A DNA stretch of 64,000 nucleotides from Cephalotus follicularis (GCA_001972305.1 BDDD01001795.1:26126-90125); one strand, 5' to 3'. Shown: positions 46,534 through 56,830, counted from the stretch's first letter. The notes: a model not told the origin generated them from the sequence alone. Numbers and translations: made by a program.

Positions 46534-46845
46534 ATTCAATATAACCTTGACGGGGGCCAAAACGCTATACTGAATCTTGTAGTTAGGCAAACTCTTGCCA
46601 ACCATACAATAGCATGATTTCCGATCATCGCTTTTGCCTCTAGTGTACACATGACCTTGACGGGGGTCAAAACGTCATATGCATTCTAGTCAAGTTTAAC
46701 CTACCATCCAACACATAATGAATCAATGAATGTGAATCTTGACGGGAGCCAAAACATTCACATGCACAATTCATCTGTATGTATATCTCATGTTAAACTC
46801 ATATAGATGTTCCAATAAAAGGTAAGCCTTGACGGGGGCCAAAAC
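46534..46845 (-). repeat. Four copies of a 19-bp motif, several set in stem-loops
   Basis: On the plus strand ccttgacgggggccaaaac occurs at 46545, 46655, 46738 (variant) and 46827, 83-110 bp apart. In the first three, different flanking arms are complementary: attcaatata/tatactgaat, cacatgac/gtcatatg and atgtgaat/attcacat. The fourth has only a weak arm. Confidence 0.75.
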
Positions 46846-46968
46846 ACTCACAATTTCCAAGAGCATCTATAACAGTTGTAATGGCAGAAGGCAACGACCG
46901 AAGACTCTCTTGTGCCCGTTTCGCTTTAACTTGATATCATGGTATAAATGAGGAATAATAATATAAAT

Positions 46969-46971
<3 letters not shown>

Positions 46972-47027
<56 letters not shown>
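46972..47027. repeat. ATT microsatellite
   Basis: About 19 uninterrupted ATT units. Confidence 0.95.
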
Positions 47028-47652
47028 TAGCCAGACCTTTGTTAATCAAATTACAGGTACATGGCATAATATGGAGAGGTCGTTGGAACCTCTAAGGGGG
47101 AGGCCGTTGGAACCTCAAGAACAGAATTTAGACATGCATCACATACATACTATAAACTAATGGCAGGTTATGGAATTTTACTACTGCAACTTGTTTGACT
47201 CTCAAACAAGCTGTTGGTCTCATTCCTAGGTATGTTATTACAATCATATATTCGCTCCCATACATGCATGGGTCATGTAATATCTTCGTTCTCCTCCAAC
47301 TTGCTTCCGCTGCGATGCTCGCTCTTCTTTTACATAAAACAACTATAAACTACAGAAACCTTGAAATAAATCAAGGGAAGTTACAAGGAAGTGAAGAAGA
47401 ATTGTAGATACAAATTAAGAGAGAGAAGAGAGACATGCAAGTTTCAAAATTACAACCCGAAAATAATGAAAAATAAAAACATACATTCAACACTTGAATA
47501 AAATAAGACAAACTAGGTCAAGTCCATAGCCATACCATCATGCATATTCAATCTCATTGAATCAACAAATAAACTTGATAGATATATTTCTAAAACATAG
47601 ACAATTGATTGGGTAATTGGAAAAACTCTTTTTCCTGCAAATTAATGCCAAA

Positions 47653-47959
47653 CCGTCGACGCTTTTAAACAAAGCGTCGATGTCCATGCGTTAAGCGTTG
47701 ACACTTGCATTCCTTTGTGCGCGTAAGCGTCGATGCTTTTCTCAAAAGTGTCGATCGTTTTACGCGTAGGTGTCGACATCTTGCTCGAGTGAAGACGCAG
47801 TTTTAACGCATAAGCGTCGATGCTCTCACAAGCGTCCGCACTTTAGAGCATAAGCATCGAAGCTTTTCCCAAAAGCATCGACGCTTTGTCCATCTTCGTG
47901 CGATTCCTGACAGTGGTATCCCGCGTAGGAGCCTACGCTTTTCACGAATGTGTCGATGC
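47653..47959. repeat. Class B palindrome array in the Ty1/copia leader, 11 units
   Basis: Units start at 47653, 47674, 47695, 47727, 47748, 47770, 47814, 47832, 47854, 47875 and 47950. Steps include 21, 21, 32, 21, 22, 44, 22 and 21. Variants: ccgtcgacgc, gcgtcgatgt, gcgttgacac, gtgtcgacat, gcatcgacgc. Many neighbouring spacers extend the dyad, as in gacgctttt-aaac-aaagcgtc. Confidence 0.85.
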
Positions 47960-48087
47960 TTTCGCGACTGCAGAAAATTCCAAATCGCAAATTTGCATCC
48001 CATGCTTTCGTCTCACGGATTAAACCCAAACAATTCAAGCATATCATCAACAAACATGTTTCTAACTATATAGATGCATCAAATCCA

Positions 48088-48099
48088 GCTCTGATACCA
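48088..48099 (-). other. Primer-binding site of the Ty1/copia element
   Basis: gctctgatacca, i.e. tggtatcagagc on the minus strand, beside the 5' LTR. Confidence 0.93.
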
Positions 48100-48102
48100 A
48101 TT

Positions 48103-48981
48103 TTTTGGAACCTTATGGAAATTTAGGTAATAAAATATCTATATGCATAAAACCCTAAAACATATATTGTGTTACCATCTCATGACTATGAAGCCATATG
48201 GTTCGTTTCCAGGATCTTTTGAGCATACATATATAGTTAGATATAAAACAATAGGGAAGAACAGGTAGAATTACTCACATGAATGGAACGGCTCCTTCCT
48301 TCTTCCTATGAGTCTTCTTGCTTCAAAAAGCACAACTACTTATTGAACTTTTGAAACGGTTCTAGCTTCCAAGTATAGAAAGCATCCAAGGTATCCACAC
48401 CAAGCTTCAATTTATAACACTAGGTTTCCCAAACCATAAACTCTTGATTGTATATGAGAGAGAGGAACGAAGACACTAAGAGAGAGCACGAAAATGTCCA
48501 ACAACTCTTCTCATATTAGAATACAAACTCTTATCCTATCATGCTTAGGGTTTTCTAATGCATTCAGGATTCTTCCTTAGATAGTCTTTCTCTCTTTTTT
48601 GACTTCTACTTTCCTTATCTCATTAAGGATAATTAATCTCCTTAATTATATATATATATATACAAAATCTCATTAAATATATTTATATATTTAATCTCAT
48701 TAAATATAATTAGGAAATAACATCCCAATTATTTTTCTCTTATCACGAGTTGGAAATATCTGCCCTATTGTGTGTGACCCTATGGGTTCACTATTACGCT
48801 GGCCGTTGGATTAAATTGTGACGCTCACAATTTATCCAATATAATATTTATTATCTCATAAAAAATATTCTCTTGAATATATCGAATTAAAACTCTTTTA
48901 ATTCTTTTTCTTCCAAGATTAATTTATCAATTTAATCTCAGGCATCCTACTGGTCGACATCGACATCTAGCAATGCATAAC
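48103..48981 (-). repeat. 5' LTR of the Ty1/copia element, truncated and lacking its promoter
   Basis: Collinear with 40496-41390 of the 3' LTR. Near 48510 about 45-50 bp present in the 3' LTR, including its TATA box, are missing. The LTR is interrupted at 48982 in the middle of the phrase tagcaatgcataa, which continues in the 3' LTR. Confidence 0.85.
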
Positions 48982-49297
48982 TGTAACGACCCGAATTCCC
49001 TTTCTGTACTGTTGAACACTGTTCATGCATATACTATATCGTATTGTACCGTATTGAACTGTATTGTATTGTATTGAATTGAGGTATTCCTATACCCATT
49101 GTTATTGTATTGATTATATGCATGTACAGTCAGGATTTTGGGCTAAGTTTCAGTGAATTGAAAGAATTGACTATATAAGTCAATTCTTTACTCTTATTCT
49201 CCCATTTTCTCATTCTTCTCCCTCTCTCTATCCTTCTCCTCCTCTCTCTCAGCCGGAAGCCTCCCTCTCCCTCTAGCAGCTATGGAATTGTCTTCTC

Positions 49298-50371
49298 TGA
49301 AAACAAATGTATGGCAACCTTTAACAAGAAAATTGTATACGGAAATTACAATTTAAACAATGAATATAAACAATCACACAATAACAAATAAATTAAAGAG
49401 ATAAGGGATAGAAGGATTGCAAACGAATTTATAGTGGTTCGGCAAATCCGTGCCTACGTCCACTTTCTCAAGACCTCTTGAGTTTCCACTAGAATCCACT
49501 AGCAACCTTTGATTTTTGGCTTACGGGTGCAAATCAAACAAACCACCTTACAATTGATTTGAGTTCCGGGTGCAAATCAATGAAACACCTTACAAGGGTT
49601 CACTCCCCTCAAATACAAAGAATGATAAGAGTGAATTGGTTGGTGTTTACAAATAACCTCTTGAAGGTTGGATATGAAAGTTATAGACTAGATACAAGCT
49701 TTGGATATTGATTTGAAAGATTGAAAATATCTCTTGTGTTGCTTGGAAGAAGTGTATATTTGCTTGTTATCTCTTGATGTGTCTCTTGTGTAAAAATACC
49801 CCATTTTCCCTTTTATAGAGATCCTCCAACGGATCTATTTTTGTGCATTCAGAACAAATCCAGTCGACTGGATTTTCCTTGCAGTCGGCTGGGCAAATGT
49901 TGTGCATTTGTAATTATAGCCGTTGGAGAAGTGGCAGTCGGCTGGATGGACTGGGCAGTCGACTGGATGCCTTGACAGTCGATTGATGCTCTGTTCCAAT
50001 TGGCTGTCTGAGCTAGAAATTCGATTTCCAAAGCTACTGGTTGAATTGTGCATCTCTTGGCAGTCGACTGGTGTCCTGTGGCAGTCGACTGTCTTGGCCT
50101 GGCAGTCGACTGGAGCCCTGAGGCAGTCGGCTGGCTGGAGTGCAAATGTAGATTCTGGGTTTGTTTGAAGGTCCAGTCGGCTGGTCATACTTGGGTAGTC
50201 GACTGGATTGCCTGTTTCTGCAATTTACAACCTTTGCAACACTTTCAACATTACAACCAAGTGAGTATATGATATCAAAACATGCATATAAGTGTTTCTT
50301 GATTGTTACTTGTTTGTTAATCATCGAAACATAATCTTTAACACAATTAAAGGGGTGGCAAAAAGCCAACA
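49298..50371 (-). repeat. Solo LTR of family I
   Basis: Plus-strand ends tgaaaacaaatgtatggc and aaaaagccaaca, 1074 bp, flanked by ttctc (49293-49297 and 50372-50376). A minus-strand TATA box (plus-strand ttttatagag, 49811-49820) gives the orientation. The class A array 49861-50206 lies directly upstream of that promoter. Confidence 0.92.
49861..50206. repeat. Class A palindrome array next to a minus-strand LTR promoter, 12 units
   Basis: Units start at 49861, 49882, 49935, 49956, 49976, 49997, 50061, 50082, 50103, 50124, 50175 and 50197; steps are 20-22 inside groups and 51, 53 and 64 between groups. The consecutive run 50061-50133 has exact 21-bp steps. Confidence 0.92.
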
Positions 50372-50782
50372 TTCTCCATCACCAAAGATAGTGATTGCAA
50401 GTCTCTTTCTTGTAGATTGAACAACATAGCAGCCGATTCTTGAGTGTTTCTAGCCATTGATCGATCGTTAGCTCAATTGTTGAAGCTTCGATTATAGGTA
50501 GGACTTCTCTACTTGTATTTCCAATTGCTTAATTGACTGATTAATTGAATTGCATGATTGATTGAATGATTGTATTGTATTGAATTGTGAAACTCGGGTT
50601 TTTATTGATTTCCTTGATCTAACTGATCTAGGAAGATTGAAACTGAAATTTGAAGGTTGTAACAAGTTTTACTAACCTTAAAATATTGATTTTAACCCTT
50701 GGTTTTCAAAGAATGGGTTTTGATTGGGTTTTGACCTGAGATCGACTGTTTTTCTGCACAAAAATTGACCCTGCCCAGCAAA

Positions 50783-51112
50783 GACATCAATCTCCAGCCC
50801 ATGGACATCGATGTCTTTTGCTTTAGAATGCAGCATCTTTGATTCTGCAGCAAAGACATCGACGTCTTTTATGGACATCGACGTCTTTGTCTTGGAATTT
50901 CTTCTCCCCAGAGAAGACATCGATGCGTATTCCCATGCTATTTTTATTGAATCAAGTCGACGTCTTTGTCCAAGGACATCGACGTCTTTTGGCCTGACCT
51001 CTACACAAGCAGAGAAAGACATCGATGTATTTCAAAGACGTCGATGTCCTTCCATAGTTTTAAAGGAATGCCCTGATACGCATCGATGCCTTTGGCCAAG
51101 GACATCGACGCC
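50783..51112. repeat. Class C palindrome array (GACATCGATGTC)
   Basis: Units at 50783, 50804, 50855, 50874, 50916, 50955, 50975, 51018, 51037, 51080 and 51101, mostly in pairs 19 or 21 bp apart. Variants: gacatcgatgtc, gacatcgacgtc, gacgtcgatgtc, gcatcgatgc. Spacers inside pairs are often self-complementary, such as cctttggccaagg. Confidence 0.88.
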
Positions 51113-51822
51113 TAACAGGCTAAATAGAACTTTTAGCTGTTTTGAAGCTAGTTTTCAACTCCTTTTCACATTGCCGCTTGACCGGAACCTCACTTGAGGT
51201 ATTCAAGCATTTGAAACACAGTTTTCCATGGTTTTCAAAGATTGAATTGATAAATTGATAAAGTGACAACTTGATCCATAGGCGACGACCCAGTGACCTT
51301 CTTTGACTGGATAAATGTTCTGTCTTATCTCGTTATCTGATTGTCACCGTCTATTGGCTATTGATTGATTGATTGATTGAGTCATAAGTGTTGTGAGTCT
51401 AAGTTTGGAATGTTGGATGCATTTTCCCATTTCTCCATTAGACATCACCATTTATTGACATTGTAATGACAGATTGATTGTATTGTATGGATCCTATAGA
51501 GTGACCTTATGATTTGTGTCGGCATGTTAGGTTGTTGACTCTGTCCACCCATTCCATCAATTGTTTCATTTATTGTATTGTCTTGCTATTGAGTATATTG
51601 ATTTCATTGACGATTGATGCTCCATTGAGGGCCGTAGATCCCTGACAGTATAGTAGCTCACTCGGTTGTAGCTTATTGTAACGCCCATGAGTTTATTAAT
51701 GTAATGTTGTAATTTTCAATGCTTTATGCATTTAGTTAATGAGAATTATGGCTTGTCCCACCTTGTAATGTTGGTATTTGAATAAAAGTAAAGTGTGCGT
51801 AAAAGTGCTGAAACAGGGCGGG

Positions 51823-51951
51823 CAGCCGACTACCCAAGAGGGATAGTCAACTGGACCCCCTTGTGCGGAACCAGCCGACTGCTGTGAGAGACAGTCGGCT
51901 GGAAGAGGTGTCGGCAGAGACAACCGATAGCCAAGACAAGGAAGTCGACTG
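51823..51951. repeat. Class A palindrome array upstream of the promoter, 6 units
   Basis: Units at 51823, 51844, 51872, 51892, 51921 and 51942 (steps 21, 28, 20, 29, 21). Confidence 0.87.
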
Positions 51952-52066
51952 CCATGGGCTATGTCAGATAAAAACGTGTTGGCAGTCTGTCTTTTGGCAG
52001 AGGAGATGGGAGAGGGGACAAGGGCTGGTGACAATGTCGGCTTGTGAGGAGGGAGGCACGAAAATG

Positions 52067-52076
52067 CCATAAAACC
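52067..52076 (+). promoter_or_regulatory. Probable TATA box of the solo LTR
   Basis: ccataaaacc followed by a C/T-rich start region (cacttcctcccctcattcc). Confidence 0.5.
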
Positions 52077-52252
52077 ACACTTCCTCCCCTCATTCCATCA
52101 GCTTTTCAAGAGAGGAAAAGAAATGGAGAATTTTTGAGTGAGTGGAGTTAACCCAAATTGCTCCATACTTTGGATCGGAAGCTTGGAGGCTTGAACCAGC
52201 GGGAGAATCCGGAGGCTTGGAAACTCATATTGGAACTTAAAGAGGTGGATTG

Positions 52253-52272
52253 CAATTCCTAACTTGGAATTG
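52253..52272 (+). other. Conserved LTR hairpin with TAACTT loop
   Basis: caattcc-taactt-ggaattg followed by taggggtaa. A 7-bp stem whose arms differ from those at 11887 and 39336 while staying complementary. Confidence 0.7.
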
Positions 52273-52455
52273 TAGGGGTAAATCTCATAATTGTTATTTA
52301 AGTTCCGTTATAATGGAAGTTAATGGACGAAATGCATGCTATGGACTGTGTTATGAGCATAAATGTGTGTTATTGCTGTTGAATGCTCATTTTGGATTGG
52401 ATTGAATTGAGAAAGACATGCATTTTTCTGCTGTTTTTACCTACTGATGTAAATC

Positions 52456-52763
52456 CAGTCGACTGCCAAGGCGGGCAGCTGACTGGCGAGCTAGAACAGC
52501 CGGCTGTTCGGTGCGAACAGCCGACTACTCAATGGGAAACAGCCGACTGGACGTAAGAACAAGCCGACTGTTCATGCGTATAATAGGAAATACATGCAGA
52601 AGGTTAAGTAGTCAACTGCCAAGAGAGGGCAGCCGACTGGATGGGGAAAATAGCCGACTGCCAGAGGAGACAGCCGACTGTTAAGGGAGGCAGCCGACTG
52701 CCAGAATTAGGACAACCGACTGTTCAAGGAAAACAGTCGACACTCAAGAGACACAGCCGACTG
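52456..52763. repeat. Class A palindrome array downstream of the promoter, 14 units
   Basis: Units at 52456, 52476, 52497, 52518, 52540, 52561, 52609, 52630, 52651, 52671, 52691, 52713, 52734 and 52754. All steps are 20-22 except one of 48. The prevailing form is cagccgactg. Longest array in the window. Confidence 0.93.
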
Positions 52764-53080
52764 GTTAGGGACTAACCTGCACTTTGAGCATATCTTTGCA
52801 TTGCATTTTGATATGGAACGGATTGTTAACTGAATGTGATTGATGTCTAAAGTGTTTTATTCATTTTAGAAATGTGTACATGATTTTTATACAATCATTA
52901 TTTTAAATGAAAACATATATTTTGATAAATGTTTGTTTTCAAGGGATTGAAACATGGTTTTAAAGATGGATTACATTTTCAATAAATGTACTAATTCCAG
53001 TATTTTGTAACCTATAAACTACTTGGAAACGGTTTGATTTTGGATTGACCTTGGATTGATTGATTGATGTCTGTGTTTGG

Positions 53081-53284
53081 ATTGATGCTGCGCTAGTTCT
53101 GTGACGGAGGTGTCATGAGGACTAGGGGTAGGATCGTGCGCCTAAGGGCCAGGAGTTGGCTAGGGACACCCAAACTGATCGGATTGATGCTGCGCTAGTT
53201 CAGTGACGGAGGTGTCATGAGGACTAGGGGCGGGATTGTGCACCTAGGGGCCAGGAGATGGCTAGGGACACCCACAAACACTGT
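53081..53284. repeat. 102-bp tandem duplication inside the solo LTR
   Basis: Two copies of a unit starting attgatgctgcgctagtt and ending near ctagggacaccc; about 90% similar by eye. Confidence 0.85.
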
Positions 53285-53975
53285 TTGCTTGACCTTTGCG
53301 CAAGAAACAATGGATTGATTGGATTGGCTGGATTGATTGGATTGGTCCTACGGGACGTGACTGTTGGATTGGTGATTGTGGCCACTTGGCATGGATGTGC
53401 CTTTGGTATAGATACATCTACATACGTATATATGTATTATGGTATATCATGTATTGTATCATGAGTGAATTCATTTCATGACATTCATTATTACTGACCT
53501 TAAATTTACACTTATGATTTAGCCGAGTGAGGACAAAGGCTAACCCCCTACAATTTTAGATTGACAGTGGCAATCGGACAAGTGCTGTTGAAGCTGTGTT
53601 GGAAGCTTCTTTTCTGAAGGTTGTTTTAATTGTATTGTATTGTAATAATCATACTCGTGTTTTAAGAGAATGATGAGACGTGCTTGTTAAGAATTATCAG
53701 TTGGATTATTGTAATCAGTGAATGATGTATTTTATATTGCATATTGATCACGCTCTGTTTGAGGACAATTGACAATGGTTATAAGGTGATAAATGCTAGT
53801 ATTATGTAGTATGGGATGCATAATACGTGTGGTTTCAGCTTATGATTCATATGCTTTCGCAAGATATTATGTTTTGAAAGGTTTTAATTTTTTTTTCGTA
53901 TTTTGCAATAAGCTGAACATATGTTGATTGCCATGACCTAAATGTTGTGTTAACGAAACGGGGTGTGACACTTAT

Positions 53976-54785
53976 CGAGACTGTATTGACCCAGCCATAG
54001 GGTGGAAGATCTATGAGTTCCAGACTTGATCAGTCTGAGAATAGTAGATAGATCTCCCACCTTTTTCGAAGGACTACCTTCCGTGGGATTGATCATTACC
54101 GTTGATTGACATTGTACTGACTCGAGGTCATATGCTCTGTAGGATATGATTGATTGATTATGTGTTTTATACACCACCACCGAGTGTCCTCTATTGATTG
54201 ATTGTTATAGATCTTATTCATATGCTATGTTATGGGCCAGTGCCATATGGATAGTCAGATCGCCAATTGTATGCATGCATTTACCATATCATGCATTGAT
54301 ATTGTACACCGCACATTGATATTGTATAAACTGTCAGCGATATTGCACATTGTACATGCATACACGCTGGCTAACCCCATCATTCGGGGTGGGGTTGTGT
54401 TGTACATTTTGTGTGCGGCATAGGTAGGGCAGAAGGTAGCAGCGGACAGAAGGATTGAAGTTTCGGTGCGACCGCATGATAGTTTTATGTGACAGGGCTT
54501 GGATTGTAGATTGTACCGATGAGACTGATGATGAGTATGGTATTAAAAATGTATTGAAATGAAATCACTGGCATAGTATTATAACAGAATTTGTATTGTA
54601 TGGTATTGCATGGATGGATTATTGCTTTGTATCTTCCGCATATTTTAAAGTTTTAAGTTTTTTCGCATTTTTATATTGCTAGTCCCGACCATTGTATTGT
54701 ATTTTGGAGTGAGAGTAATATAAGAGCCCTAATTATTATAAAGAATTATTATTGGGATTTGTAATTATTTTTTCCACCTTTTGGG
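53976..54785 (+). repeat. Continuation of the family K LTR and adjoining non-coding sequence
   Basis: Resumes after cttat with the same TTGATTGATTG-rich style as 51340-51660. No coding signal is visible. Around 54700 the character changes to AT-rich sequence (cctaattattataaagaatt) without a recognisable LTR end, so the boundary to the next repeat unit is uncertain. Confidence 0.5.
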
Positions 54786-56357
54786 CTGAGCCTGATAATT
54801 ATGATGTATTTATTTGGCCTTAATGAAAATTAATTTGAGACCTTGGGCTTAGGAAATTATTTTCCTCATTGGGCCAATTTAATATGTGAAGGAATGGAAG
54901 AAATATAAAGTGAGGCCCAATTGGTGAAGTTAGCCCAAGATGAGGAATGGCCTGGATTGTTGAGAATTGTCTCAACAATTCTAGGCCCTTCCTCTCACAT
55001 GAATAAAAGATGGGTAGTGGCCTGCAGACACACTTTTGAACATTTTCTTGCACACCATTTATCTAGAGAATTCGGGAGAGTGATAGTGTGAAGGAGACAA
55101 AGTGGGTGATGTCCATGAAGCCCCCTTGTCCCCTGCACTCCAATAATATAAATACCATTCCCTGGAAGCAAGGCTTTGTGCAAGGAAGAAGATTTTGGCG
55201 AGGTTAAAGGCGTGTAGCAGACCCTTGTTGGAAGAAAATCCAGAATTCAAGAGGAAGGAAGCATCTCCATTTTCAACCTTACCCCAGGTAGGTTGCTCCA
55301 TGTTCGAGTGCCTACCAGCTGCTGTGCGCTTGCTTGATTGTTGTGTGCATTTTTTTATTGTTTGTTCTATGTTGTATTGCTTTTTTGTGTGATATGTCAT
55401 TGGTTGTTCGTATTAAATATGTAAATTAGGAATATGTACTTATGCATGTGGTGTCGGGTAGGCATTTCATTGAAGAAACACGCTTGGCACGTGGGCGTCT
55501 CTCTCCTTCACCATTTTGCGCGTTCCTGTACCACAAAACAGAGCGCAATGCACGAAGACGCCATTGCAAAGATGCCGGGGTGGGGTTGAGCTTCCCTGGC
55601 CACGCGCCCGGGCATGGTAACGCGTCGCGCTCCTCGCCGATGGACGACTGAGCTTCCTCCACCGCAAACATGCGCCAATCATGAGCTCAAAGTGAGCCTT
55701 GCATACCCCCTGCATGTTATGCTAAACCTGCGTGGAAATCCAAAGCCAAAGCAAAGAGTGCAGGGGAGAAATACCAGGAGTGCCGGGGAGAGATGCCACG
55801 AATTGCCAGGGATGAAGGCCTAGGCTGCTAGGGATGAGCACACAAACTGCCAGGGACAAATGCATGGGCTGCCAGGGATGAGCACACGAACTGCCAGGGA
55901 TGAACGCCTGGGCTGCCAGGGTTGAGCTCTACAATGCCCGAGCTCCATGACGCTGGGCTGCCATGATTGAGCTCTATAGTGCCCGAGCTCCAGGACATGA
56001 AGTGCCGACCTCCGTGCTAGGCCAGAGATGCCACCATACTCGCGTCGCCATAGCCGAGCTCCATGATGCTGGGCTACCATGGTGCCAGAGGTGGCAGGCG
56101 TTGAGCACACCAAGGATGACATTGAGGAGCCGCCTGTGGTCTTGCTCTGAAGGACGTGCCCATGATCCTCCCCTACCTTACAACCCGGTATGTATTGCAT
56201 GCATGCATGCTCACGTCCCTTTCTTGAAGAATGCTCCAGTGATGCCAAGCATACAATGTATAGCATTGTCCACTGGCATGCACGTTCTGTGTACGTCCCC
56301 TGGCTAATTAATATAGCATTGTCCACTAGCATTGTCCATTGTCCAGTGACGCGTAAA
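54786..56357. repeat. Repeat unit, copy 1
   Basis: Shares with the second copy (56649-56681 plus 62695-63340) the ataattatgatgtatttatt start, the gaccttgggcttagg part, the tandem tgccagggatga region and the end gtcccctggctaattaatata. About 805 bp here (54916-55720) has no counterpart in copy 2. The unit contains the intact form of the site where the CACTA transposon entered copy 2 (ggccttaatgaaaatt, about 54813-54828). No coding domain recognised. Confidence 0.75.
55770..55935. repeat. Minisatellite, unit about 22-24 bp (gggctgccagggatgaacgcct type)
   Basis: About seven diverged copies; a shorter version is at 62830-62950 in copy 2. Confidence 0.8.
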
Positions 56358-56648
56358 GTTTATGTTGTTTTTACTTTTGAGAAACGTTAATGGATCATTG
56401 TAATAAATGAATCGATGTATTGATGAATATTGTTCACGCTCCGTTTGAGGGCAGTTAACTTTGATGATGTTTATTGTTGTAGCAAGTAGTATGGGATGCA
56501 TGTTACGTTTTAATTCGACTTAAATTTAAATGCTTCCGCAAGTTGTTAATGGCTATGGAAAGTTTTAAATTTATGGTAAATTGCATAAGCCGGATTTATA
56601 TGTTGATTGCCACCACTATGTATGTTGTTTGTGAAACGGGGAGTGACA
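56358..56648 (+). repeat. Isolated terminal fragment of a family F LTR
   Basis: Reverse complement of about 24621-24910, ending acggggagtgaca. It lies exactly between the two copies of the repeat unit. Confidence 0.82.
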
Positions 56649-56681
56649 CCTATAATTATGATGTATTTATTTGGCCTTAAT
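56649..56681. repeat. Repeat unit, copy 2, left part before the CACTA transposon
   Basis: cctataattatgatgtatttatttggccttaat region, matching copy 1 at about 54784-54818. The last three bases, aat, are the left target duplication. Confidence 0.8.
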
Positions 56682-56830
56682 CACTACTAACAAACATGGC
56701 AACGACTAGGGCAAACGGCAAGGGCATGGCGAGGGCACATGATCCCCTTGCCGTTGAGCCCATTTTTTTAGTTTTTATTTAAAGAAAAGGCACAACGAGG
56801 GCATTGTTGCCCTCTCCATGCCCTTGGCCG
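56682..56830. repeat. Left terminal and subterminal repeats of the CACTA transposon
   Basis: The terminal CACTA is followed by motifs such as gcaagggcatggcgagggca and the inverse ccccttgccgttgagccc, and gccctctccatgcccttggc. In CACTA elements such motifs are binding sites of the TNPA-type protein. Confidence 0.82.

Larger units (their letters stand above)
46313..48087 (-). other. Long 5' leader of the Ty1/copia element
   Basis: About 1.8 kb between primer site and gag without coding capacity. It contains four repeated stem-loop motifs (46534-46845), an ATT microsatellite (46972-47027), a short duplicated gccgttggaacct phrase near 47075-47115, and a class B palindrome array (47653-47959). Confidence 0.8.
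40496..48981 (-). mobile_element. Degenerate Ty1/copia LTR retrotransposon
   Basis: Minus orientation: 5' LTR on the right (from 48103), primer site 48088-48099, long leader, gag-protease, integrase, RT, RNase H, polypurine tract 42288-42298, 3' LTR 40496-42287. The order integrase before RT is diagnostic of Ty1/copia. Many stops and frameshifts occur. The 5' LTR is cut at 48982 by another LTR insertion, so only its first about 880 bases are present; the target duplication (atagt at 40491-40495 on the left) cannot be confirmed. Confidence 0.92.
48982..51676 (+). repeat. LTR of family K, first part, with a nested solo LTR
   Basis: Begins TGTAACGACCCGAATTCCC. It has a clear TATA box (ctatataagt, 49171-49180) followed by a C/T-rich start region (49195-49280), so it is in plus orientation. 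It is interrupted by the solo LTR 49298-50371 and carries a class C palindrome array (50783-51112). It continues after the solo LTR 51677-53970, from 53976. Its 3' end could not be placed with confidence. Confidence 0.72.
51677..53970 (+). repeat. Solo LTR of family N (same family as the Ty3/gypsy element)
   Basis: Begins TGTAACGCCCATG, ends ACGGGGTGTGACA, 2294 bp; flanked by cttat at 51672-51676 and 53971-53975. It is diverged from the LTRs at 11120 and 16973 but has the same order: upstream class A array, TATA-like box (52067), hairpin (52253-52272), downstream class A array. Confidence 0.93.

Noticed and set aside
46867..47160. Frames with poly-Asn or poly-Ile runs
   Set aside because: They are translations of the ATT microsatellite.
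49835..50372. Proteins with 7-residue repeats (SRLPQGS type) across the palindrome arrays
   Set aside because: The 21-bp pitch makes pseudo-repeats in every frame and on both strands, but steps of 20 and 22 break any one frame, and no frame is kept between copies of the arrays.
55059..56332. Long frames in the repeat units at 55-56 kb and 62.7-63.4 kb
   Set aside because: They follow the minisatellite in several frames on both strands, and the second copy does not preserve them over the 805-bp difference.
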